From Anabaenopsis elenkinii CCIBt3563 (lineage in GTDB: Bacteria > Cyanobacteriota > Cyanobacteriia > Cyanobacteriales > Nostocaceae), in assembly GCF_015245355.1 (NCBI RefSeq), contig NZ_CP063311.1, forward strand, positions 2,353,769-2,417,768: a DNA stretch of 64,000 nt. The letters are read 5' to 3'. Of this stretch, positions 37,748 to 47,661 are shown piece after piece. A model generated the notes under the pieces. It was not told where the DNA came from. It saw nothing but the letters and a program-made list of their open reading frames with translations, and did no database searches. How positions within the stretch are numbered: the first letter of the stretch is position 1; each line of letters begins with the position of its first letter. The position numbers and the translations under genes were made by a program.

Positions 37748-38995
37748 ATGAACAAGCCACCCCTTCGCATTGCGCTGTTTACAGGATTATATGCTCCCTT
37801 TTTGACTGGGGTTTCCATTGCAGTCCACCAGCGGGTACGCTGGTTACTACAACAAGGCCATGAAGTTCTGCTTGTCCACCCAGAAATTAACGACCAATAC
37901 CCCAAAAATGTGGGTAAGCGTCCCATGTCAGGACTGGAAGAATTACAACATTTTCCTAACTTTTCTGCTTATTCTTTCCCCACTAAACCACTAATTTTTT
38001 ATAAGTCCTTACCCCAACCCTTGAACTATCGCCATTGGAGTGATACCAAGTTATTAGAAAAGTTTCAACCCGATATTATCGTAGTGGAAGAAGCACCGCA
38101 AATGCGAGGGTTTTATTCACTATTTTTGCAAGGTTATGGCCGCCCTGTTGGGGTTGAATATGCCAAAAAAACCGGGACTCCTATTATTTCCGTTTTCCAC
38201 ACCGATATTGTGGCTTACATCCAATACTATTTGGGTAATCTGTTTTTCCAATTAATGCGCCCGATTATTCCTTTTTTGGTTAAGCAATCTACGCAAGTAT
38301 ATGATCTGAATTTATTTCCTTCTCAAGCACAACTCCAGAAGTATCAGCAGCTAAATTGCATCCGCGGTGAATATGTTCCCTATCAAGGAATTGATTGCCA
38401 AAAATTTCACCCGCGCAATATCATGTATGACCCCATTCCCCATGACCACAGACCAACTATATTATTTGTGGGGCGCATTACCGCAGAAAAGAGCGTCACC
38501 CAACTTATAGATATTTTCCCCCTGATTGCGGCGGAAATTCCAGATGTGCATTTGGTAATTGTGGGTAGTGGTCCGCTGGATAAAGAATTGCGCCGGCGAT
38601 CGCAAAAGTTTAGCTCTGGTATTACTATCTGGGGTGAGTCCCATGGGACAGAACTGTTAGGTTGGTTTGCACGTGCAGATGTATTTGTCAACCCTTCTGT
38701 AACTGAAAATTTCTGCACTACAAATAACGAAGCCTTGGCTTCTGGTACTCCCGTAGTAGCTGTAGTTGCGCCTTCCACCTCAGAGCAGGTTTTCTCCGGT
38801 GTGAATGGCTTTTTAGCCCAACCCAATAGTAACCGAGATTTTGCGGATAAGGTGGTAACAATTCTCAGTAACGCACAACTGAAGGAGAAAATGAACCAAC
38901 AAGCCCGCCCTTCTATTATTGAATATGATTGGTCAGCTTGTACACAGAAGTTTGAACGCAAGCTGTATCAGCTAGTTGAAGCTTTTCAAAAGTAG
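37748..38995 (+). CDS. hglT: Heterocyst glycolipid glucosyltransferase HglT (GT4)
   Basis: A GT-B, family 4 enzyme of 415 residues. N-terminal domain: LRIALFTGLYAPFLTGVSIA, ISVFHTDIVAYIQYY. C-terminal domain: ILFVGRITAEKSVTQLIDIF, then VNPSVTENFCTTNNEALASG with the E-x7-E nucleotide-sugar motif. The fold is that of diacylglycerol/sterol glucosyltransferases. In PCC 7120, hglT (all5341) closes the gene run beginning at all5347; this gene has the same relative place, which is why I name it. It would attach glucose to the aglycone made by the hgl enzymes. Confidence 0.8.
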   Translation: MNKPPLRIALFTGLYAPFLTGVSIAVHQRVRWLLQQGHEVLLVHPEINDQYPKNVGKRPMSGLEELQHFPNFSAYSFPTKPLIFYKSLPQPLNYRHWSDTKLLEKFQPDIIVVEEAPQMRGFYSLFLQGYGRPVGVEYAKKTGTPIISVFHTDIVAYIQYYLGNLFFQLMRPIIPFLVKQSTQVYDLNLFPSQAQLQKYQQLNCIRGEYVPYQGIDCQKFHPRNIMYDPIPHDHRPTILFVGRITAEKSVTQLIDIFPLIAAEIPDVHLVIVGSGPLDKELRRRSQKFSSGITIWGESHGTELLGWFARADVFVNPSVTENFCTTNNEALASGTPVVAVVAPSTSEQVFSGVNGFLAQPNSNRDFADKVVTILSNAQLKEKMNQQARPSIIEYDWSACTQKFERKLYQLVEAFQK

Positions 38996-39085
38996 CCAAT
39001 ATGTAGCCAATATATCCAATGTGCCAGGGGTTAAAAACCCCTGTCTGATAGCTGAAGTCGGATGAATCCGACTGGAATCAGGTAG

Positions 39086-41965
39086 TTAAAATAATTCTCC
39101 TTGTAGGGTGTCCGGTTCTTTGTGAGCTGCTAGGCGGCAAATTTCCGACCAGGAAACTACTAGGCTGTTGTAAGCTGTGGCTTCTTGTATCCAGGCTTTT
39201 TTGTCACAAATGTTATATAAGCGATAGGTTAAGTCTTTTAAGATTTCCCACACAACTTTGGACTCAAATAATACTGTGGCGGCGCCGGTTTCCCCTTTTT
39301 TATCTAGGGTGTGGATCAGGTTTTGGGTAATTAACCAGTGTGACTTGGTGGGGTTGCTACTGTGTGGTAACTCTTCCCGGCGCAGTAGTCGCACCTTTCC
39401 ACCTTCTGCGGAGACAATACCGCCATTTACTAAGCCTTGAACAGTGATATTTTTGGCTTTTGAGAGGGTTTCCGCCTCCCCGTAGAGTCCTTCATTAAAT
39501 TGATGTTGTTCAAACCAGATCAAAGCCCAGCGGGTCTCTAGGTCAAATTCTCCCTCCTGTTCTGTGAGGTATTCATCCAACATTTGATTAATAAATTGTA
39601 GGGCGGTACGCACTCCTATGGCGGAACCGTCAGCTTCTAAAACTTTGGTGTAACGGGAAAAAACACCCATACCTGGACCAATGCTAGCTTGGGCTAAATC
39701 CACCGGGGCGATGTTACCTTGTTGCAGTTTTTCCACTGCTCCTGGGAGTTCCCGCTTGAGTTGTTGCAGAAATTGGCGACGGGTGGCGGAGGGGGCGGTT
39801 TCTAGACGGGGACGACACACCAGGACAATGGAGGAGGCCAGGGCGCCAACGTTTTTTTTAAGATTTGTTACTAATTCTGTCCGCATTGGCCAAGTACCCA
39901 CAATGGTAAAACCAGCTTGGATTAAACCCTCTAGCATGGTTTCCCACCCGGTGGAGGCGGTGACACTTTCGTTATTTTTACTAGTTTCTGTTTCTGACTG
40001 TTTAAAGGCGTAATAAATAGTAACTGGATATTCAGGATGTGCGGTTTCTCGCATTCTGCTAAAGGCTTCACCTAAACCAGTTTCAAAAAAATCTTGAGCT
40101 TTTTGTTTATCACCGCCAAATCTGTAGGGGGTGGCGACTAGTTCCTGTGTTTTGGGTACTAGTAAGGTGCTGCAAATTTCTGGGTAAAGTTTGCCGATAG
40201 AACGGCGCAGCCAGATATAAAAGAAGTCGGCTAAGTCTGCATAGCCGATGTTATCGTAGTATGGGGGGTCTGTGGAGATAACCGGAGAGTTTGAATTAAT
40301 TAATTGAATTTCAGTAGCATTAATTTGCTTAACTACACCAATTACCTTAGTGTGAGAATTCAATTCTAAAACCTTGACTAAATAATTAATTTGACCAATA
40401 AAATTACCAGTAGAATTGGAAAAAGGATTACCTTCTACAAAATCCCAAATCATGGGAATTGCTTGACGTGCAAATACTTGTTGAATGTTTTCACCCAGAT
40501 TGTCCCAAAAGCAAAATGCAGAAGTGCGATTTGCTAATCTACTTACGTTCATACCCAAATAAGTCGCCACAGCATCAGCGTAAGCTGTCGCACCCATACC
40601 CCCCTCAGACAATGGTAAATGATCATCAGCCATACCCCCAGCTACAGCATCCAGTTTGACCTGTTCCCTGGCGACGCTGACTAAATCGCTGAAGGTGGTT
40701 AAGGCGACAAGCTGACGGGGAGTGAATAATTTATCAAATGTATTAATTCCATAATTTGGTGTGTTAAAATTACGAGGATTATCTGGTAAATTTGCCTCTG
40801 GTTTCCATTCTGGCTTTGCAGACAAAGCCACCTCGATCTGCTCATCATTCGGGGGAATATACAACCGTTGCTTTTGACCCTCCGCCACAATAGCCATTAA
40901 CTGAGCGTTCATTCTTCCTGCTTTCCCCTCCTGGCGGATGTGGTCAAAGGTTACAGGACTGTCACAACAAACACACATCGCCCCTCTGCGGTTAACAGTT
41001 CCCTCCCGTGGTGTTCCCTCCCCGGTTTTGACTGCAAAACTCACCCTAGGGGGTTGGTGACTCCTATCAATTACAGGTTCTACCCAAACTTCCTTACCCT
41101 TTTTAGTAGATAATTTAAAAGAATTTACCAAAGGCATTTGCGCCCCACAAGCGGGGTTAGGACATTTCACAGTCCGCGCCCACAACCAAGCAATTACCGT
41201 TGCTTCCCCACCCCCATACTCCTGGGGTAAACTCACCTTGGGGTACAAATGGCCAATAGTTTTAAAAGCTTGCTCCCGCATCCATGCCCCATAATAGCGC
41301 ACATCGTCAGCTAACCCTTGGGCTCCGTACCATTGGGCGGTTTTTAACCCTGTTTGCGCTTGGGGGTTGACGGGGGGTTGATTTTGAAATTTGGGGGGAA
41401 TTTCAATTAAGGCTTTAGTAATTAGCACCGCCACGGGGTTAATATCACTACCATGGGCGACTAAACCTAGGCGTTGTCCTTCTAGGGGTATGGAACCACC
41501 ACCACAGAAGGGGTCATAAACCGGGGGTGCATAGTTTTGTAAATATGTACGTACTTCTACTGGGTCTACGGGTGGTGTTTCGTTGCGACTCCAAGCCAGA
41601 CAGCGGGCAATTTCTGCTTGGGCTGCTTCGATAATTTCCCGGTTATTCACACTATCCCAAGAGACTAAACCCTGAACTACCTGCTCCGCTTTCCCTTTTT
41701 TGTCAACGGTAACAATTTTACCAATGATATCAAATAACCGTTGTCTTTCTTGTGCTTGGTCTGCATCTGTGGGGAATTTATCGGGGTGACTAGATGGGTC
41801 ATCTACTAGGGAAGCAAATAATACCGCCCTACAGGTGGCTAAAGGTCGCCTAGCCCACCATAAATGTAATGTAGAAGGATGTCCGTGTCTAATGGATTTT
41901 TCCCTGGCTGATTCTTGATTAATTGCTTCTAGGGGTAGGGCGACTTCTATTAATTTTTTTTTCAT
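39086..41965 (-). CDS. DUF1156 adenine-specific DNA methyltransferase (COG1743)
   Basis: 959 residues. The N-terminal DUF1156 is clear (ALPLEAINQESAREKSIRHG, HPSTLHLWWARRPLATCRAV). The SAM motif DPFCGGGSIPLEGQRLG is near residue 150 and the catalytic TDPPYYDNIGYADLADFF near 565. Two zinc-ribbon-like Cys clusters (CPNPACG; MCVCC) lie between. Both catalytic motifs look intact, so it should be an active N6-adenine methylase. Family members usually sit in phage-defence or restriction-like clusters with DUF499 or helicase genes; none is here. It faces the dynamin operon with 192 bp between starts. Confidence 0.9.
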   Translation of the reverse strand: MKKKLIEVALPLEAINQESAREKSIRHGHPSTLHLWWARRPLATCRAVLFASLVDDPSSHPDKFPTDADQAQERQRLFDIIGKIVTVDKKGKAEQVVQGLVSWDSVNNREIIEAAQAEIARCLAWSRNETPPVDPVEVRTYLQNYAPPVYDPFCGGGSIPLEGQRLGLVAHGSDINPVAVLITKALIEIPPKFQNQPPVNPQAQTGLKTAQWYGAQGLADDVRYYGAWMREQAFKTIGHLYPKVSLPQEYGGGEATVIAWLWARTVKCPNPACGAQMPLVNSFKLSTKKGKEVWVEPVIDRSHQPPRVSFAVKTGEGTPREGTVNRRGAMCVCCDSPVTFDHIRQEGKAGRMNAQLMAIVAEGQKQRLYIPPNDEQIEVALSAKPEWKPEANLPDNPRNFNTPNYGINTFDKLFTPRQLVALTTFSDLVSVAREQVKLDAVAGGMADDHLPLSEGGMGATAYADAVATYLGMNVSRLANRTSAFCFWDNLGENIQQVFARQAIPMIWDFVEGNPFSNSTGNFIGQINYLVKVLELNSHTKVIGVVKQINATEIQLINSNSPVISTDPPYYDNIGYADLADFFYIWLRRSIGKLYPEICSTLLVPKTQELVATPYRFGGDKQKAQDFFETGLGEAFSRMRETAHPEYPVTIYYAFKQSETETSKNNESVTASTGWETMLEGLIQAGFTIVGTWPMRTELVTNLKKNVGALASSIVLVCRPRLETAPSATRRQFLQQLKRELPGAVEKLQQGNIAPVDLAQASIGPGMGVFSRYTKVLEADGSAIGVRTALQFINQMLDEYLTEQEGEFDLETRWALIWFEQHQFNEGLYGEAETLSKAKNITVQGLVNGGIVSAEGGKVRLLRREELPHSSNPTKSHWLITQNLIHTLDKKGETGAATVLFESKVVWEILKDLTYRLYNICDKKAWIQEATAYNSLVVSWSEICRLAAHKEPDTLQGELF

Positions 41966-42157
41966 CAGAGTAACCAGGGAATACTTATGATATTAATTTA
42001 CCTCATGGGATGGTGAATGGGGATATTGGGTGAAGTATTTCCACAAAATGATTAATTGTATTGAAGAAATGTTGAAATTTTTAGCATATGGAGATTTACA
42101 CTACCAATAGGCTAAACTAAGAAAGTACAACAATTGTACAAATAAATACAAAATAAT

Positions 42158-44569
42158 ATGAATAATCAAGTCTACGAGGTATTTGAAGCTGTCGAATTTA
42201 AAGCCAAACTACTGGCTCAATACTGGCATAATTTTCACATAGAAATCTGCCAGCACTTACCAGAGACATATCTAACTGAAATAGAAAAACTCTCCCAAAA
42301 CCTGGAAACAGCCTTAAATCAACTGGTTAATCAACTGCGATATCCCACTCTTACCCTAGCCACCACAGGAACCACCAGCAGCGGTAAAAGCACCTTAGTT
42401 AATTTACTCTGCGGAGCGGAAATTGTACCAGTAGCGGTGAGTGAAATGAGTGCTGGTACTGTCACCATTGAATACAATCCACAAAAGTCTTTAGTCATCT
42501 ATGAAACCCCAGGCGCATTGTGGGAATGTGGGGAATGGAAGGGTATTACTGAAGAAAAAATTTATCAGCGTCTCTACCAGGCGATGATCACTTATCTTGA
42601 GAACCGAGAAACACAACCCAACTTGGCCTGTCCACAATCTAAAATTTTTTACCCCATTAGACTTTTAAACGATTCCCAATGGGAACTACCACAGGGTACT
42701 ACGGTGAGAATTTTGGATTTACCCGGTTTAGCTTACGTGGGTGATCAGGGTAACGCTGATGTGATTAAACAGTGTCGTGAGGCCTTGTGTATAGTCACCT
42801 ATAACAGCGCAGAGACAGATTCCCAAAAAGTAAATAGTTTACTACAAGAAGTAGTACAGCAGGTCAAAGATTTAGGCGGTTCTCCCGCGAGAATGCTATT
42901 TACTTTGAATCGAATTGATGTTTTCCGCACCGATAAAAACTGGCCAGAAACAGAAAATCGCTTTTGTGAAAGCACCATCGCTAATATTAAAAAGGAGTTA
43001 ACCCAGCAGCTAAGGGAATACTCAGAGGAAATCAACAATTTAGAAGTAGTCAAATTAAGTACATGGCCCGCCTTGTTGTCGCTGCAAATGCAAAGTTTTG
43101 ATACTATTTACAGTGCTGAAGCCTGTAAAAAGGCGGATAACTATTTTAGTGTATTAATTGAAGATATATTGGAAGATTTGCCCCGGAACACTCAAAAATG
43201 GTCTGTTCACGACAAAAACAGAGTGGCGCAAGCATTATGGCAAAAATCCTATGGCCAGGAATTTCACGATAACTTAAGAAAACATATTAATCAACATTTC
43301 CCCCAGTTAGTCATACCTCAAATCATAGAACGGTTTAATATAGCTGCTGGAAATGCTATTAGAGAGTGGTCTTTACAAACAACAACGGCTATTGTTAATA
43401 GTTCTGAGGAACAATATCAACAAGAGTGCGAGAAAATATCACAAACCAGGTCAGCGCTACAGTCATTACTAGAAGAAAGTGATGGACAGCTGAAAAAACC
43501 CTGCGAAGACCTAGAACTAAAAGTTAAACAGGTTTTAGCAGGGGAATCAACAGAAGACCTAGTTAATCACATTAAAAAGGTAATTGGGGAACTGCAAGCA
43601 CAGGCACCTTATAATCAATTAGGAGAGAAATTATTCCCCATATACGGATGCTTCCCGGAATTGAACAAGGGAATTAACCAAGTATTAGAAGCAGTTGCAA
43701 AGTCTTTAGAAACCGGAAAGGTAGATTTAGACACTCCCAACTTGAAACGAGCCAATGTATTAAGCGTGAATTTACTCTCAAAAAATTTACAGCGTTTAAT
43801 TAACTTGGGTTATACAGGTTCCCTAGCTAAAGAAGGGAAAAAGATGGAAGCGCGGACAGAAACACAGAAAAAAGAACTCAAACAGATCAATGAGGAACTC
43901 AATGAACTAGCTATACATTTAAACATTATTTTGCAAGATGTATTAAAGCAAGTTTCCCAACAAGTAGTAGAGAGAATTTACAATTCAGTTTCTGAATTAT
44001 TCCGTTGTCATTTGGCTTATATTGAAGAAAATGCCAATAATCAAGCCCCCCATATAGCGATCAAATTCCCAGAAGGACAACTGATTAAAGTTGACGCTAA
44101 CCAATTGACATTTAATTTCTCCTTTCAAGCTGGTTTTCCTATTCATCAAGGAACTTGGGAAGAAGAAATCAAGATAGAAAAAAAAGAAAGAGTCTGGTAT
44201 ACTCTATGGATATGGAAAAAAACTTTTTATGAAACCGAATATGAAACCCGTTCTAGTGATAATGCGGCAATACCTAGTGTAGAAGATTTGCTGACCAGTT
44301 GGATTATTCAGTCGAAACAGCAAGAAGCAGAAATAGTCAATAAAATCGCCACTTGGTTAATCACACAAGTTAATTGTTTAAAAAAAACCGTATCTCAAAT
44401 TCAGAATGATATTATTGACCGTTATCAAGCCAGACTGGATAAAGCACACCAAGAAACTACTCTAGATTATGAAAAACACAGAAATATCTGGGTACCTATA
44501 CAAGAAAAAGCTCAAAACCTCTCTGAAGATTTTGATAGCTTAGGACAAAGTTGGAACCTGAAAAGTTGA
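42158..44569 (+). CDS. Dynamin-like GTPase A
   Basis: 803 residues of the bacterial dynamin-like family. G1 P-loop GTTSSGKST (71-79), G2-like SAGTVTIEY, G3 LDLPGLAYVG, G4 LNRIDVF (RID for the usual KxD). A long helical region (about 290-640, LEESDGQLKKPCEDLELKVK and following) corresponds to stalk/neck; a mixed segment (about 640-710, rich in W, E and K) may contact membrane. There is no signal peptide or obvious membrane helix. It is the first gene of a three-gene operon. Paired bacterial dynamins remodel membranes and some protect against phage; the role of this one is unknown. Confidence 0.85.
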   Translation: MNNQVYEVFEAVEFKAKLLAQYWHNFHIEICQHLPETYLTEIEKLSQNLETALNQLVNQLRYPTLTLATTGTTSSGKSTLVNLLCGAEIVPVAVSEMSAGTVTIEYNPQKSLVIYETPGALWECGEWKGITEEKIYQRLYQAMITYLENRETQPNLACPQSKIFYPIRLLNDSQWELPQGTTVRILDLPGLAYVGDQGNADVIKQCREALCIVTYNSAETDSQKVNSLLQEVVQQVKDLGGSPARMLFTLNRIDVFRTDKNWPETENRFCESTIANIKKELTQQLREYSEEINNLEVVKLSTWPALLSLQMQSFDTIYSAEACKKADNYFSVLIEDILEDLPRNTQKWSVHDKNRVAQALWQKSYGQEFHDNLRKHINQHFPQLVIPQIIERFNIAAGNAIREWSLQTTTAIVNSSEEQYQQECEKISQTRSALQSLLEESDGQLKKPCEDLELKVKQVLAGESTEDLVNHIKKVIGELQAQAPYNQLGEKLFPIYGCFPELNKGINQVLEAVAKSLETGKVDLDTPNLKRANVLSVNLLSKNLQRLINLGYTGSLAKEGKKMEARTETQKKELKQINEELNELAIHLNIILQDVLKQVSQQVVERIYNSVSELFRCHLAYIEENANNQAPHIAIKFPEGQLIKVDANQLTFNFSFQAGFPIHQGTWEEEIKIEKKERVWYTLWIWKKTFYETEYETRSSDNAAIPSVEDLLTSWIIQSKQQEAEIVNKIATWLITQVNCLKKTVSQIQNDIIDRYQARLDKAHQETTLDYEKHRNIWVPIQEKAQNLSEDFDSLGQSWNLKS

Positions 44570-44617
44570 TTTTGCATATGTTTATTTTGCATATAAAATC
44601 AATTCAAATATAATCAT

Positions 44618-45370
44618 ATGCAGCCATCAAAATTAAAGGAACTATATCAACAAGTGTATGATCAAGTGTATCCTCAGATTAAGGATCAGAAACTAGGAGT
44701 TTTAGCTACGGTAATTCACGTGATCCTTGATTCAGATCAAACACAAGCTGAAAAAATTCGTCAAGAATGGGGAATTGAAGGTAACTCTTCTTGGGAAGAG
44801 GATTTATCTATAGTATCGAATGTAATAGGATATAACTTAATTAGGAGCAAAAAGATGGAGCAATTTATTATTATACTCATAGCTTCGGCAATTGTAGGAG
44901 TTCCTGCTTGTCTAAAATATATACAAGATACAAAGCAAAAATCAGATTCTAACAGTAAAACACCCCCTCCTCCTCCCCCAAAAAAGAGTGAATGTGCATC
45001 TTTATATCTGGTTGTACCAGCATCAGTAGCGAGAAAATTTACCGAGGGTAAACCTATTAATCAAGCTGAGGTAGAAGAACTGATAGATAATGCTTCCTAC
45101 TTGTTGTGTACTAATATGTGTACTAATGAACAAAAAGCTGATAGAGTCCAGGAGAAACTAGTTTTAACCGAGGATAAGATCACAGATATAAGTGAACAAA
45201 GGGAAGTTTACATCAAAATTAACATTGCTGATGGACAAGACATGATCGGGAAGCAAATCCCATACGCTTTAAAAAGTAATCTACCTGCTCATGGTCAAGG
45301 GGTGATCCGCAAAATAGCTTGTATTGAATATTTATCTGTGTCGGGTTTAGAAGAATTTAACAGGATTTAA
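44618..45370 (+). CDS. Unknown membrane-anchored protein between two dynamin genes
   Basis: 250 residues with no family I recognise. An N-terminal helical cytoplasmic part (1-80), one membrane helix (about 82-98, FIIILIASAIVGVPACL), a charged linker with six consecutive prolines (116-121), then a C-terminal domain (about 125-250) beginning CASLYLVVPASVARKFTEGK and containing two Cys in CTNMC. It lies 48 bp after dynamin A and 13 bp before dynamin B, all on one strand, so the three proteins probably work together. A membrane receptor or adaptor for the GTPases is a reasonable guess; nothing in the sequence proves it. Confidence 0.75.
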   Translation: MQPSKLKELYQQVYDQVYPQIKDQKLGVLATVIHVILDSDQTQAEKIRQEWGIEGNSSWEEDLSIVSNVIGYNLIRSKKMEQFIIILIASAIVGVPACLKYIQDTKQKSDSNSKTPPPPPPKKSECASLYLVVPASVARKFTEGKPINQAEVEELIDNASYLLCTNMCTNEQKADRVQEKLVLTEDKITDISEQREVYIKINIADGQDMIGKQIPYALKSNLPAHGQGVIRKIACIEYLSVSGLEEFNRI

Positions 45371-45383
45371 AGGATTTGCCAAA

Positions 45384-47654
45384 ATGGATTGGAAAACAGC
45401 ATCTTCCTATTATGAAACTCGTCTGAGCGATGCTTTAAATATCCAAAGACACGCTTTGAGTTTAGCTAATTTACCCCAAGCACAAGTTCCTACTAAATTA
45501 ATAGAAACTCTCATCCAAGAAGCAGAACCCACCCGTCGTCAGTTGGAAAGACTGCAAAAACGTGAGTTCCGCATTGCGGTTGTGGGGTTAGAAAAAGCCG
45601 GAAAAAGTACCTTTGTCAATGCTTGGTTAGAATGCGACTTACTCCCAGCAAAGGGAGGAAGATGTACATTTACCACTACACAAATTTACTCCGTTGCAAA
45701 TGAGTCTGAACAACGACTAGAGGTACAAGCTAAAACCGAAGCTGAATTTACCAACTTACTCACGGAACTAGAAAAAGCCAACGCAAAGGAAGACCTAAAT
45801 ACTATCCACGCTAATCAAGCAACTTTACAGCAAGTGAGGAGGGAAGGCGATCGCATTTTTCCATTTACCAGACTAGAAGATATTAAAGAACTGTTAAAAA
45901 AGTATGTAGCTGATGAAAGATACGCTCATGCTGTGTTAGAAGCTAGACTTTATACTAACAAACTTGCACAAGCTGAAGGAATTGTTTTTTATGATGTTCC
46001 CGGTTTAGATTCAGGTTTAGCAAAACACGTTGATGAAGCACAGGAAATGTTATCAGACTGTGACGCTGTGATTTTGGTACAGCGTTTTACTAGTCTGAGA
46101 GAGAAGGAATTAGAAATCATCAAATTTACAGAACTAGGGGATAAAAACGTCACTGTTGCTGATAAATTGTTTGTATTTCTCAGTCGCATTGATTCTATAG
46201 CTAGTCCTGAAGCACTAGAAACCCACATCCAAGAAGCATCTCAAGACTGGTCAAAACGGGCGAACTTACCTAGTCAACGTCTTGTTTCTGGTTCTGCTGG
46301 TGCATATTTGATTTTAAATAATATAGCAGGAGCACAGACTAAATTAGAAATTGGCGACCCCAATATAATTACAGCTCATTTACAGCGATTAACTGGGATT
46401 ACCGATGCAGAAATTCTCAAAACAAATGCTACTGGTATCCCAGCTATTAAAGACAAAATCTTTAATTATATTAATCATGAGCGTGTGAATATTTTAAAGA
46501 AACGCTGCGAAGCTTCTGTAAATAAAATCATTAGCACCTCTGAAGAAATTTATCATGTAGTTTGTCAAAAGCACCCGGAAAATACTGAGGAAGCAAAATT
46601 ATTTGCAGAAAATAATCGACGAGTTTTATTTACAGAATGGTGGAATCAAAAATGGTTAAGCATTAAAGCTGATTTACAACAATATTATGATGAGTATATA
46701 TCTAGAAACACATTAGGAAATTTAACTACAGACTCCTTACCCAAAATAGAAAAATTCCGCCAAAAATATCTGCAAGTTGTCAACAGCGAAATGCAGAAAC
46801 TGCGGGAGGAAACATTGCAAAAGAAAGATACTATTTTTTTGGCTAATTCCAATCCAGAATTTGACCGCATGAAAGCTAACTTTGCTTGGCGTGATGATTT
46901 ATATATTGATATTACCAGGGTGTTATCAACAATTGCCCATGAACTTGCTCTAGAATTAAAGAATGAAGGATTAAAGTTAGTGGAATACATGACCACTTTA
47001 TTATGGGGAAGTGATCAAGTTAAAGCTAGGTTAATTGAAAATTCCGAAGCTTATTTTTTATCTAAGCTGGAAAATAGTTTAAGTGTGTTATTTTTACGCT
47101 TTGCGCGTCCAGTAGCAGAGGTGTTAATTCGCGGTCCAGTTAACAGTGATACCCGCAATAAAATTGTGAAAAGTCTGGGAGTAGATATTGAGATTGTTGA
47201 TAACTATTATACTGGATTGGAACCTGGTTATAGGTTTTTGAAAAGATATGTAAAGTATGGTGCTGATTTGCTGTTTAACCCGGAAACTCGCCAAAAGGTG
47301 TTAGGGGTGACAGAGGTAACACTATCAAAATCTGGAATGACCGAATCTATTGTACCACAAGAAGCTGTGACTTTTGAAGTGGAAACTGATATTAATGCTT
47401 TTGAAGAATACTTATGTGCGGCAATTTTTGATGCAGCTAGTTTTGAGTCCTATTGTGTTCAAGAACTCAAGGGATTAGTTGATAGTTTTAGAGATAAACA
47501 AGGTACTTGGACGGGGGTGGCTATGAATGAATGGTTACAAGGTAATCCATTACTTTTAGCTGAAGTTCCCCGGAGTTTGCAAGCAACAGAATGTGATTTA
47601 GAGGTTAGTGAAAGATTAAGACAGTTATCTATTGCTTTAAACAGGAGCAGTTGA
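45384..47654 (+). CDS. Dynamin-like GTPase B
   Basis: 756 residues. G1 GLEKAGKSTF (68-77), G2 region GRCTFTTTQIYS, G3 YDVPGLDSGL, G4 LSRIDSI. The long helical C-terminal half (about 360-700) includes a stretch that may be a paddle/neck (LELKNEGLKLVEYMTTLLWG). It is clearly a different branch from GTPase A: the two share only the GTPase motifs by eye. Bacterial dynamins often occur as such unequal pairs forming hetero-oligomers. The gene ends 7 bp before a MITE inverted repeat. Confidence 0.85.
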   Translation: MDWKTASSYYETRLSDALNIQRHALSLANLPQAQVPTKLIETLIQEAEPTRRQLERLQKREFRIAVVGLEKAGKSTFVNAWLECDLLPAKGGRCTFTTTQIYSVANESEQRLEVQAKTEAEFTNLLTELEKANAKEDLNTIHANQATLQQVRREGDRIFPFTRLEDIKELLKKYVADERYAHAVLEARLYTNKLAQAEGIVFYDVPGLDSGLAKHVDEAQEMLSDCDAVILVQRFTSLREKELEIIKFTELGDKNVTVADKLFVFLSRIDSIASPEALETHIQEASQDWSKRANLPSQRLVSGSAGAYLILNNIAGAQTKLEIGDPNIITAHLQRLTGITDAEILKTNATGIPAIKDKIFNYINHERVNILKKRCEASVNKIISTSEEIYHVVCQKHPENTEEAKLFAENNRRVLFTEWWNQKWLSIKADLQQYYDEYISRNTLGNLTTDSLPKIEKFRQKYLQVVNSEMQKLREETLQKKDTIFLANSNPEFDRMKANFAWRDDLYIDITRVLSTIAHELALELKNEGLKLVEYMTTLLWGSDQVKARLIENSEAYFLSKLENSLSVLFLRFARPVAEVLIRGPVNSDTRNKIVKSLGVDIEIVDNYYTGLEPGYRFLKRYVKYGADLLFNPETRQKVLGVTEVTLSKSGMTESIVPQEAVTFEVETDINAFEEYLCAAIFDAASFESYCVQELKGLVDSFRDKQGTWTGVAMNEWLQGNPLLLAEVPRSLQATECDLEVSERLRQLSIALNRSS

Positions 47655-47661
47655 GTTGTTA

